NCBI RefSeq assembly: GCF_000349845.1
Contig: NC_020829.1
Location: 3,169,001 to 3,233,000, forward strand
From: Pseudomonas sp. ATCC 13867
GTDB taxonomy: Bacteria; Pseudomonadota; Gammaproteobacteria; Pseudomonadales; Pseudomonadaceae
DNA: 64,000 bases
Direction of reading: 5' to 3'
The notes beneath the pieces are model-generated. The model was not told the DNA's origin and made no database searches. It saw nothing but the letters and a program-made list of their open reading frames with translations. This document shows positions 36,245 through 44,400 of the stretch, piece by piece; within the stretch, counting starts at the first letter, position 1, and every line of letters starts with the position of its first letter. The position numbers and the translations under genes are program-made.

Positions 36245-36291
36245 GGCCGCCCCGAAGGCGGCCGGAAGGCCCCGGCCCGCCCGGGCCGGGG
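36245..36291 (-). terminator. Two adjacent GC-rich stem-loops downstream of the APC transporter
   Basis: GGCCGCC-N5-GGCGGCC (36245-36263) and CCCCGGCCCG-N2-CGGGCCGGGG (36270-36291) lie just after the leftward transporter gene. They could act as terminator and as an insulator before the otsB promoter. No U-tract is evident. Confidence 0.6.
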
Positions 36292-36305
36292 GATGGAACG
36301 AAACC

Positions 36306-37757
36306 TCAGAGCACCAGGTGGCCCGTCCACAGACCGAGCAGGCCGGCCAGGGCCATGCCGATCACGACGAGGCAGACGATCCATTCCACGGCGCTGAGTT
36401 TCTCCCGCTGCTCGCGTTTGCCGAGGATGAACAGCGGCAGGCCGACGGCCCAGACCACGGAGGCCAGCAGCACATACTTCAGGCCAGCGCCATAGAGCAT
36501 GAACAGCACGAAGCACACGGCGAAGGCCGACAGGGCCATTTCCCAGTAACGGCCGTGCACCTTGTCACCCTCGTAGCCACGCCCGGTGCAGGCGCATTTG
36601 AAGGAATACATCGACGACAGCAGATATGGGATCAGCGCCAGCGAGGTGGAGAACGACAACAGCGCGAGATAACCGGCATGGCTGAAACCGGCGACCAGCA
36701 TCATCGCCTGGGCGATCCCCGTGGTGAGCCACATGGCGTTGCGCGGCGCACCGGCGGTGTTGAGCCGGCCGAGCCACTGGGTGGCGCTCTTGCCGCGACC
36801 GGACAGCATGACTTCCTCGGCACTCAGGGCGACCCAGGCGATCAGCGCGCCGACCACCGAGACGATCAGGCAGATGTTGATCAGCATGCCGCCCCAGGGA
36901 CCGACCATCGCGGCCATCAACCCGGCCATCGACGGTTGGTGCAGTTGGGTGATCTGCGCGGCGGGCAGGATACCCAGCGCCAGCACCGAGGTGCCCACCA
37001 GCAGCAGCGAGACGATGATCGCACCGAGGGTGGATGCCTTGGCCACATCGGAGAGCTTGCGCGCGCGGGTGGCGTAGATGGTCCCGGACTCCAGGCCGAT
37101 CAGCGTCCACATGGCGGCCAGCAGCACGGTCTTGCTCTGCGCGAAGATCGAAGCGCCGTGGCTCTGGCCACGGAAGTCGGTCATGAACACGCGGCTGTCG
37201 AAGTGGTAGAGCGCCAGGCCGATGAACAGCACGATGGGCACCACCTTGGCGACGGTGGCGACGTTGTTCACCGTGGTGCTGGTTTTCACCCCACGCAGCA
37301 CCAGCGCGTTGATGACCCACAGCAGCGCGGAGGCGGCGAAGATCGCCGGCCAGGTGGTGCCATCGCCGAAGTAGGAGAACACCCCGAAGGCGCCCAGGGC
37401 ACTGAAGATCACCACCAGGTAGGAGGCGTTGCCGATGGCGTCGCCGGCGCCGTGGCCGTACGCGCCAATGAACCCGGCAATATGCCCGAAACCGGCCTTG
37501 GACCAGCCGTAGATGCCGTCGTCGATGTTCGGCTGGCGCAGGGTGAGGTTGCGATAGACCGAGACCAGCGACAGCATCCCGAAGGCGACGATGGCCCAGC
37601 CGCAGAGGATACCGAGGGCGCCGGCGCCGCCCGTGAGCGTGGCGGGCAAGGCGAAGATGCCCGAGCCGATGGCGCTGCCGACGATCAGTGAGGTGAGGCC
37701 GAACAGGCCGACCTTGCCGTCGCCCGTGCCGCCCTCCACGTGGGATAGATGCTTCAT
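36306..37757 (-). CDS. APC-family basic amino acid/polyamine antiporter
   Basis: The 483-residue integral membrane protein has about 12-13 helices. The first segment is LFGLTSLIVGSAIGSGIFALPATL, with the GSGIF substrate-binding motif of the APC superfamily. The later region WTLIGLESGTIYATRARKLSDV is typical of the basic amino acid/polyamine antiporter group (ArcD/AdiC relatives). It probably exchanges arginine, ornithine, lysine or related compounds across the inner membrane. The ATG at 37757 follows AAGGAG. It stands alone, about 6.5 kb from the agmatine operon; a link is only suggestive. Confidence 0.85.
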   Translation of the reverse strand: MKHLSHVEGGTGDGKVGLFGLTSLIVGSAIGSGIFALPATLTGGAGALGILCGWAIVAFGMLSLVSVYRNLTLRQPNIDDGIYGWSKAGFGHIAGFIGAYGHGAGDAIGNASYLVVIFSALGAFGVFSYFGDGTTWPAIFAASALLWVINALVLRGVKTSTTVNNVATVAKVVPIVLFIGLALYHFDSRVFMTDFRGQSHGASIFAQSKTVLLAAMWTLIGLESGTIYATRARKLSDVAKASTLGAIIVSLLLVGTSVLALGILPAAQITQLHQPSMAGLMAAMVGPWGGMLINICLIVSVVGALIAWVALSAEEVMLSGRGKSATQWLGRLNTAGAPRNAMWLTTGIAQAMMLVAGFSHAGYLALLSFSTSLALIPYLLSSMYSFKCACTGRGYEGDKVHGRYWEMALSAFAVCFVLFMLYGAGLKYVLLASVVWAVGLPLFILGKREQREKLSAVEWIVCLVVIGMALAGLLGLWTGHLVL

Positions 37758-38025
37758 GATTCGACTCCTTCCGAAGCTGGCCCTGTCGGGTCGGTGATTC
37801 CGTTCTAGTCCTCGGGCAAGGAGACAGGACTGATCTGAAGCAGATGGAGGCCTGCGCAAGCCTAGAACTATTTCGAGGCTGCGCCAGAGGTATTGACGCC
37901 ACCCCCGAATGCCGTGGCGCACGGCGATCGGCTCCCCATAGCCAACCGCTCGCCGGCCGTGCCGGAGAGGACCTTCTACTATACAAAGCTGACCACCGAC
38001 TTCCGGGCACGACAAGGATCCGCAC

Positions 38026-39039
38026 ATGCACACGATCACACGCTGGCTGGGCACCGCGCTGCTCGCTCTGGGCCTGCTGGGGCAAGGCGTCCAGGCCGCC
38101 GAGGAACGCAAACCGATCCACTTTGGCGAGCTGACCTGGGAAAGCGGCAGCCTGATCACCGAGATGCTGCGCCTGCTGGTGGAACAGGGCTACGGCTACC
38201 CCACCGATACCCTGCCGGGCAGTACCGTGAGCCTGGAGGCCGCGCTGGCACGCAACGACATCCAGGTCATCGGCGAGGAATGGACCGGCCGCAGCCCGGC
38301 CTGGATCAAGGCCGAAGCCGCAGGCCGGGTGTTCGGCCTGGGCAACCTGGTGAAGCACGCCGACGAGGGCTGGTGGGTGCCGGACTACGTGGTCCACGGC
38401 GACCCGGCGCGCGGCATCGCCCCGCAGGCCCCGGAACTGCGCTCGGTGAGCGACCTGCCGCGCTACCGCGAGGTGTTTCGCGACCCCGAGTCGCCGGACA
38501 AGGGTCGCTTCCTCAACAGCCCCACCGGCTGGACGTCGGAGATCGTCAACTCGCAGAAGCTCAAGGCCTACGGGCTGGAAGGCAGCTACGTGAACTTCCG
38601 CAGCGGCTCGGGCGCCGCAATGGACGCCGAGATCGCCTCGTCTATCCGCCGGGGCAAGCCGGTGCTGTTCTACTACTGGTCCCCGACCCCGCTGATGGGC
38701 CGCTACAAGCTGCTGCGCCTGGAGGAGCCGCCGTTCGACGCCGAGGCCTGGAAGACCCTCTCCGACCCCGACAATCCCCATCCGCGGGGCAGCCGTTCGC
38801 TGCCGGCCAAGCTGTCGGTAGGGGTTTCCGCGCCCTTCCACCGGCAATACCCGGAACTGGTGGCGCTGTTCGAGAAGGTCGACATCCCCATCGACCTGCT
38901 CAACGCGGCCCTGGCCAGGATGAGCGAGACGCGCCAGGAACCGCGCGAGGCCGCGCGCGATTTCCTCAAGGCCAACCCGCAGGTGTGGCAGGGCTGGTTG
39001 CCAGCCGAGCCACGCGCCAGGGTCAAGGCCGCCCTGTGA
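38026..39039 (+). CDS. Quaternary-amine-type ABC substrate-binding protein (OpuAC family), orphan
   Basis: The 337-residue exported protein has a signal peptide (ending QAA, about 25). The OpuAC fold is seen in KPIHFGELTWESGSLITEMLRLLVEQGYGY and GSGAAMDAEIASSIRRGKPVLFYYWSPTPLMGRYKL, where tryptophan/tyrosine residues would box a quaternary amine. Ligand is probably glycine betaine, choline or a relative, or proline-like compounds. No permease or ATPase gene is adjacent. Confidence 0.85.
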   Translation: MHTITRWLGTALLALGLLGQGVQAAEERKPIHFGELTWESGSLITEMLRLLVEQGYGYPTDTLPGSTVSLEAALARNDIQVIGEEWTGRSPAWIKAEAAGRVFGLGNLVKHADEGWWVPDYVVHGDPARGIAPQAPELRSVSDLPRYREVFRDPESPDKGRFLNSPTGWTSEIVNSQKLKAYGLEGSYVNFRSGSGAAMDAEIASSIRRGKPVLFYYWSPTPLMGRYKLLRLEEPPFDAEAWKTLSDPDNPHPRGSRSLPAKLSVGVSAPFHRQYPELVALFEKVDIPIDLLNAALARMSETRQEPREAARDFLKANPQVWQGWLPAEPRARVKAAL

Positions 39040-39228
39040 ACCGTGGCCGCCCCGACCTGGCCGGCATGGCGCCTGGCCGGGTGCCGCAGGTGGGGCAAAG
39101 GCTGAGCGATGGGCCGTCGGGAGCCTCCAAATAGGATTTCTCTGATAGCAAAAGCGGAATTGGACGATTCACCAAGCGAGCGCCAATTCTCAGAATGCCG
39201 AGGCCCCAAACGCCCATCCGAGTCTTCC

Positions 39229-40470
39229 ATGCCTCCCCTTTCCGCGCTGATCCTGCAGGCGTCCGGTCCTCACCGTTCGGCGGCGGTGACCGCCCTCCAC
39301 CACCTCGGCTACAGCGTCCTCGCGGAGGTGTCCGGCCACGCCCTGGTTCTGGACCGGCTGCGCAGCGTCGGCGGCGTGCATCTGCTGATCTGCGATGTGC
39401 GCATCGATCCGGTGCCGCGCCTGGAGTTCCTCCAGACCGTGGCGCGCGAGCAGCTCGCCCACGGCGTGGTGGTCAGCGGCGAGATGGCGCCGGGCACCTG
39501 GTCGACGCTGGCGCACCTGCTGCGGCTGCAGGGCATGAAGGTGTTCTGGCTGGGCAACGAGCCGGCCACCCTGGAGCGCCTGCGCGCCCTGCTGATGGAT
39601 TTCGAACCTCACGCGTTGGAGCGGAGCGTATCGCCTCGCCACCTGGGCGCCCTCGATGGCGCCGACATCGGTCGGGTGCTGGAGCGCGGCGAGTTGCGCG
39701 TGGCCCTGCAACCCAAGGTCATGGTGGCCACCGCGCAGATCTATGGTTTCGAAGTGCTCGCCCGCTGGCACCGCGAGGACGGGCAGGTACTGCTGCCGGA
39801 CGAATTTCTGCCAGCCCTGCGCCGTGATGGAATGCTCGATGCGCTGCTGTTCCAGCAGATGGCACAGGCCCATGACGCCCTGCGGGCCCACGGCCGGACC
39901 GACCTGGAACTGTCCTTCAACCTGGAACCCGAGCAGATCGCCCGGACCGATTTCGCCGTCAGCGTCGAGTGCGAACTGCGGCGCATGGAGATCAATCCAC
40001 GGAACGTCACCTTCGAGCTGACCGAGTCGTCGCCGTTGCACGCACTGCCGTCCAGCCTGGAGAACGTGCTGCGCCTGCGCCTGCTGGGCTGCGGCCTGGC
40101 CATCGACGATTTCGGCTGCAAGCACTCCAACCTGCAACGCCTGGTGGAGCTGCCGTTCACCGAGCTGAAGCTCGACCGCAGCTTCCTCGCCAACCTCAAT
40201 ACGGGCGATCCGCGCCGCCTGATCGTGCTGACCAACGCCCTGGCGCTGGGCCGCGAACTGGGCCTGCGGGTCGTGGCCGAAGGCGTGGAGAACCCCAGCC
40301 AGCATCGCCAGTTGCAGAGCCTGGGATGCGAGGCGGCCCAGGGTTACCTGTTCGGCAAGCCCGCCGCGGCCGATGGGTTGTCCGGGCTGCTGCGCGGCAC
40401 GCCGACGCACCAGCCGAAAGCGGGCCCGATCCGGCCTCTGCCTGGTTCGCTGGTGCACTTGGCCGATTGA
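39229..40470 (+). CDS. EAL-domain c-di-GMP phosphodiesterase with receiver-like N-terminus
   Basis: This 413-residue protein has a receiver-like N-terminal domain (about 5-125). Asp56 in LLICDVRID sits at the phospho-acceptor position, but the acidic pair of true receivers is missing, so phosphorylation is doubtful. The EAL domain (about 155-395) has the signature as EVL (Glu175 in GFEVLARW) and keeps the metal and catalytic residues in FNLEPEQ, FELTES, AIDDFGCKHSNL, ELKLDRSF and VVAEGVEN. It is therefore probably an active c-di-GMP hydrolase. ATG 39229 is chosen since it starts at the domain boundary. Stand-alone gene. Confidence 0.85.
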   Translation: MPPLSALILQASGPHRSAAVTALHHLGYSVLAEVSGHALVLDRLRSVGGVHLLICDVRIDPVPRLEFLQTVAREQLAHGVVVSGEMAPGTWSTLAHLLRLQGMKVFWLGNEPATLERLRALLMDFEPHALERSVSPRHLGALDGADIGRVLERGELRVALQPKVMVATAQIYGFEVLARWHREDGQVLLPDEFLPALRRDGMLDALLFQQMAQAHDALRAHGRTDLELSFNLEPEQIARTDFAVSVECELRRMEINPRNVTFELTESSPLHALPSSLENVLRLRLLGCGLAIDDFGCKHSNLQRLVELPFTELKLDRSFLANLNTGDPRRLIVLTNALALGRELGLRVVAEGVENPSQHRQLQSLGCEAAQGYLFGKPAAADGLSGLLRGTPTHQPKAGPIRPLPGSLVHLAD

Positions 40471-40487
40471 GCCCCGCCAGAATAGAA

Positions 40488-40526
40488 AGACGGCTGTTGC
40501 TGACCTCCTGTCCGCAACAGCCGTCT
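40488..40526 (+). terminator. Strong 13-bp hairpin after the EAL gene
   Basis: AGACGGCTGTTGC and GCAACAGCCGTCT form a perfect 13-bp stem with a 13-nt loop, 17 bp after the stop codon. No U-tract follows. The rest of the 369-bp spacer to the next gene holds no coding frame that I can support; it should contain the next promoter. Confidence 0.6.
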
Positions 40527-40839
40527 GGGTGTCCTCAGCAAAGGACCTACAAATTGTAGGTTATTGCCATCAGTTTGCCCTCCCTCTCCTCCCGCACAGG
40601 CGTTGCGCACGAACCTCCGCCAACTGCTTGCAATGTGTCGAGGAAATGCCTGGATGTCCCCTACCCGACCTCCATCGTGCCGGGAGGGAGCCCCACGCTC
40701 GCCTGATCCGGCGTTGGAAGGGTTTTCCCACCTGTGGAGGCTCCGCTATCCCCCGGCCCTCGACAGCCGCTACCATGCACGGCCGTACCGGCTGGCCGGG
40801 AATGCCCGCCTCCTTCCAACAATAACGACTCGCCCCCTC

Positions 40840-41700
40840 ATGACCGACTCTCCTCGCCGCTCGCCCTTGCGCATCGCCCTCTCCGCCGCCGCCCTCACCG
40901 TCGCCGCGGCCGTCGGCTTCTTCATCTGGCAGGACTTCTACCCGGTCCAGGCCGCCGCTGGCTGGAACGTCCAGGTACTGCAACGCGAGGTGAAGAAAGC
41001 CGCCTCCATCGTCCCGCTGGCCGACGGCGGCCTGTTGGTCAGCCAGGAACTGAAGGACGACCAGGGCAACATCCTGCGCATCACCCCGAGCGGTGAACGC
41101 AAGGTGGTGATCGACGGCCTGTCCAAGCCGGACGGGCTGATCGCCGCCCGTGGCGGCTGGGTGTTCAGCCAGGAAACGGACGACAGGCCGGTGCAGATGC
41201 TCAAGGACGGCAAGCTCAGCACACTGTTCCAGGGCAACTCGATACAGGGGCTGTGGGATGATGGCGACGCCCTCTATGCCATCGAGGACCGCCACGACAG
41301 CGGCCGGCTGCTGCGCTACCGCTGGAGCGACGGCGCCCTGAGCGTGGTGCGCGAGCGCCTCGACGAAGCCGAGTCGATCACCCGCTGCACCGATGGCCGC
41401 CTGCTCTACACCCAGAAGAACCGTGGCGCGATCCGCGAGCTCCGTGACGACGGCCACGACCCGGAAATCCTCGGCGGCCTGAACAAGCCCACCTTCGTCA
41501 TGTGCGACGCACGGGGCATCTGGATCAGCGAAGACTCCACCCACCGCGCACGCCTGCTGCTGTGGGATGGCAAGGGCGAGCCGCAGACCGTGCTGTCGTT
41601 CCTCAAGGCGCCGCAGACCATCGTTCCCGACGGCAAGGGCGGTTACCTGCTGGCCGAAGGTGGCCGTAATCGCGTGCTGACGTTGCAACCCAGCCGCTGA
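40840..41700 (+). CDS. SMP-30/gluconolactonase-like beta-propeller protein, membrane-anchored
   Basis: The 286-residue protein has one N-terminal transmembrane or signal segment (about 10-30, LRIALSAAALTVAAAVGFFIW). It is followed by repeated beta-propeller blades (ASIVPLADGGLLVSQE, KPDGLIAARGGWVFSQE, ESITRCTDGRLLYTQ, APQTIVPDGKGGYLLAE). The fold is like SMP-30/strictosidine-synthase/gluconolactonase proteins, but no catalytic metal ligands can be assigned with confidence. It faces the periplasm. A 91-bp region with a hairpin separates it from a convergent operon. Confidence 0.72.
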   Translation: MTDSPRRSPLRIALSAAALTVAAAVGFFIWQDFYPVQAAAGWNVQVLQREVKKAASIVPLADGGLLVSQELKDDQGNILRITPSGERKVVIDGLSKPDGLIAARGGWVFSQETDDRPVQMLKDGKLSTLFQGNSIQGLWDDGDALYAIEDRHDSGRLLRYRWSDGALSVVRERLDEAESITRCTDGRLLYTQKNRGAIRELRDDGHDPEILGGLNKPTFVMCDARGIWISEDSTHRARLLLWDGKGEPQTVLSFLKAPQTIVPDGKGGYLLAEGGRNRVLTLQPSR

Positions 41701-41714
41701 CCGCGAATAACGCA

Positions 41715-41736
41715 ACGCCGGGGCAAAACCCGGCGT
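41715..41736. terminator. Stem-loop between convergent genes
   Basis: ACGCCGGG and CCCGGCGT form an 8-bp stem around a 6-nt loop, 15 bp after the propeller gene's stop. No T-run follows. It may serve both this gene and the convergent envelope operon. Confidence 0.6.
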
Positions 41737-41791
41737 CGTGGATGGATCCGGCCCCGGCGCCGAACGGCGCAGCGGGGCTGGAACGGGCCGA

Positions 41792-42625
41792 TCACTCCAG
41801 GGCGGAGGTCAGCTCGGGGTTGCCGAAGCCGCGCAGCTCGGCGTTGGACTTCGCGAAGTAGGCGCTCCAGAAGCCTTGCAGGTTCTGGATCATCTTGCCG
41901 CTGCGGTAGCCATTCTTCGCCGTGGTCGGGACGAAGGCCGCGCCGTGCACGTAGACCCGCGCGCCGGCGAAGTCGGCCATCAGGTTCTGCTTCTGCACCT
42001 TGGCCAGTTCCACCGTCGGGTCGATGGTGCGGATGCCGTTGGCCACGTAGAAGCTGCCGAAGTCGCTGTACTCCAGCATGTCGGAGAGGAGGAAGACGAC
42101 ATTGTCGTCCACCCCGTCCGCCTTCTGCATGTCCTGGCCGATTTCCTTGAGCGAGAAGAGGATCTCGCTGCGGGGAATGTCGCTGCTGGAGGTGCCCATC
42201 GCCTTGGCGAAGGCCTGGCCGAAGCGCTTGAACATGATCTGCGACTGCCCCTTGAGGCAGTTGTCCAGCTTGCGCGTGGACATCATCGGCACGTCCTCGA
42301 TCACCGAGGCCTGCAGCGGACGCTCCAGCTCGCCGGCGAAGCGCAGCTGGGTGTAGTGCCCGTCCAGGTAGGCGCTGAAGCTGTACAGGCGCAGCTTGTC
42401 GCCCGGCTGCATGAAGCGCTTGATATGGCCCCAGGCCGTGCGTTGCAGGTCCGGGGTCAGCGGCGTGGTCTGGTCCACCACCACGGTGAGCATCCGCCCG
42501 GATGCGGGCGTGCGGAATTCCTCGACCTTGGCGGCGGCGTAGCAACTGGGCACGTCATTGCGCTCCGCCGCCATCACGGCGGCGGGCACGAGGGCCAGCG
42601 CCAGGAGCAGGCCTCGCAGTTTCAT
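41792..42625 (-). CDS. Exported vWA-like protein of an uncharacterised envelope operon
   Basis: I do not recognise a named family for this 277-residue protein. A signal peptide (residues 1-20, AVMA-AERND) is followed by a fold resembling von Willebrand A. A core strand MLTVVVDQTTPLT ends in a MIDAS-like Asp51-x-Thr53, and a second strand NVVFLLSDMLE carries Asp182. Two cysteines (Cys28, Cys123) may form a disulfide. It should be periplasmic. ATG 42625 shares a base with the stop of the membrane-protein gene, so it is translationally coupled to it. Confidence 0.8.
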   Translation of the reverse strand: MKLRGLLLALALVPAAVMAAERNDVPSCYAAAKVEEFRTPASGRMLTVVVDQTTPLTPDLQRTAWGHIKRFMQPGDKLRLYSFSAYLDGHYTQLRFAGELERPLQASVIEDVPMMSTRKLDNCLKGQSQIMFKRFGQAFAKAMGTSSSDIPRSEILFSLKEIGQDMQKADGVDDNVVFLLSDMLEYSDFGSFYVANGIRTIDPTVELAKVQKQNLMADFAGARVYVHGAAFVPTTAKNGYRSGKMIQNLQGFWSAYFAKSNAELRGFGNPELTSALE

Positions 42626-44388
42626 CACACCTTCTCCAGCTGTTGCAGCTTGCGCGCGCGGCGCAACTGCGCGACGTCCACCGCGTATTTGGCGGCAACC
42701 TGAGGCAGGTCTTCTTCTTCCAGGTCGGTCAGATCGCCCCAGGCATTCTTGTCGAAGGCCGGCGCCTCTACTGGTGCGGCGGGTGCGGCGGCAACCGGCG
42801 CGACAACCTCGGCAGCCACGACCGGAGCGACAGCCACGGGCTCGGCCACAACCACCTGGACGGCGGCGGCCACCGGCTCGAGACGCGGAGCGAGCACGGC
42901 CTGGAACATCGGACGCAGCGATTCGAACTTCTGCTTGAGCGGCAGCAGGTCCTGGTTGCTGGTGTTGATGCTCGCCACGGCGGGGCCGATGTCGTTGAAA
43001 GCCTTCGCCGCGGCGTTGAGGTCGCCTTCGTCGATCAGCGCCTGGACGCGGTCGATGCCCTTCTGGATGAAGTTGCGCATCATCTCGTCGGTCTGCTTGC
43101 CGGTCGCCTCGTTGGCGGCGTACACGAGGTAGTTCTCGAAGGTGCGCTGCTGGAGGTTCTTGCCGGTGTCGGTCTTGGTCGTACCGCTGACGCGGAACAC
43201 GCGGGATTGCAGGCCCTGCAGGGTGCCGAGCGAGCTTTGTGCGTCCACCGCGATGGAGCGCGCCTTGCTCAGGTGGTGACGCTCGAACTCATCGGCGTTG
43301 GCGAAATCGTGGGTCATTTCCCAGGCCTTGCGCGAATGGGTGCCGGCGAAGCCGAAGATGTAGGCCAGGAAGGTCGAGGCGGTCTGGATGAACACGAATA
43401 GCACGCTGAGTACGGCGAAGGTCACCAGCGAGGCGCGGTGCAGCGCGTCGATCTGGTCCTGGGCGCTCTTGCCGGCGGACTGCTGGCTCAGACTGGCCAT
43501 GTCGTCGGTCAGCGGGAAGTCGTCGTCGCCCCCGGTGGGGAAGTCGTCGGCGGACTGGCTCACCGCCGGCGGGTTGGCGATCAGCTCGGCCTCCTGGGCG
43601 TTCAGGGTTTCGGTACGCACCCAGAAGGCAGCGCAGGCCAGCACCACGATGAACACGGTGTAGGCCGACACCACGCGGTAGCGCTTGGCCGGCATCGCGC
43701 CGTCCTTGGGTGCGCGCACGCGGTTGAGCATCTGCTGGAACTCGGGACGGGCGTCGTCATCGGTGGTGTTGTCGATGGTGATCAGGTTCTTGCGCACCAT
43801 GTCGCCCATGTCGCCGGTGCCACGCAGGTCCTCGAAGGACATGATGTGGCCGACCACCGAGTTCTTGTACAGCTCGCGACCGGCGAACTCCGAGAGCAGC
43901 AGGCAGATGATGGAGATCACCAGGCCGATGGCGAAGGCGCCGATCATGGCGGTCTTGGGCGTGGCCAGGGTCAGGGCGAACGGCGCCAGGGCGTAACCGA
44001 ACGCGGTGGCCTCGATCAGCATCAGCACGATGATCAGCGCCCAGATGCCCAGGCTCTTCTCGCGGCGCCCATCCTCGTTGGCCTTGGCCAGGTAGTTCTC
44101 GCACTTCTTGAAGAAGGCCTTGTCCACCTTGTGGTCGTCGTAGTACTTGGCATAGAAGGAGCACAGCTCGCGCTCGGAGCTGAGGAAACCGGAGTCCTCC
44201 GGAGTGCCCGGATGACGGACCCAGCTGCGGATGCGCCCCACCATCGGCAGACGCATGCGCACGTTCATCAGCCAGTAGCGCACCTCGTTCCAGTACACGA
44301 TTACCGGAATGGCCAGGAAGCACAGGGTCACCACCGGTACCACGACGTACCAGTAGGCGAGGAAGAACGCTCGAATCGTATCGAACAT
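42625..44388 (-). CDS. Five-TM inner-membrane protein of the envelope operon, unknown function
   Basis: The 587-residue protein has predicted helices at about 8-32, 112-136, 140-165, 243-260 and 330-357. Soluble loops lie at 33-110, 165-240, 261-328 (acidic, PTGGDDDFPLTDD) and a large C-terminal cytosolic or periplasmic region (358-587). That region has a helical stretch and a Val/Ala/Pro-rich linker (about 505-545) before a final charged helix. I recognise no named family. It sits between the OmpA-type lipoprotein gene (12-bp gap) and the vWA-like gene (1-bp overlap), suggesting the three form a complex across the envelope. Confidence 0.8.
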   Translation of the reverse strand: MFDTIRAFFLAYWYVVVPVVTLCFLAIPVIVYWNEVRYWLMNVRMRLPMVGRIRSWVRHPGTPEDSGFLSSERELCSFYAKYYDDHKVDKAFFKKCENYLAKANEDGRREKSLGIWALIIVLMLIEATAFGYALAPFALTLATPKTAMIGAFAIGLVISIICLLLSEFAGRELYKNSVVGHIMSFEDLRGTGDMGDMVRKNLITIDNTTDDDARPEFQQMLNRVRAPKDGAMPAKRYRVVSAYTVFIVVLACAAFWVRTETLNAQEAELIANPPAVSQSADDFPTGGDDDFPLTDDMASLSQQSAGKSAQDQIDALHRASLVTFAVLSVLFVFIQTASTFLAYIFGFAGTHSRKAWEMTHDFANADEFERHHLSKARSIAVDAQSSLGTLQGLQSRVFRVSGTTKTDTGKNLQQRTFENYLVYAANEATGKQTDEMMRNFIQKGIDRVQALIDEGDLNAAAKAFNDIGPAVASINTSNQDLLPLKQKFESLRPMFQAVLAPRLEPVAAAVQVVVAEPVAVAPVVAAEVVAPVAAAPAAPVEAPAFDKNAWGDLTDLEEEDLPQVAAKYAVDVAQLRRARKLQQLEKV

Positions 44389-44400
44389 GGTCAGCTCTCG

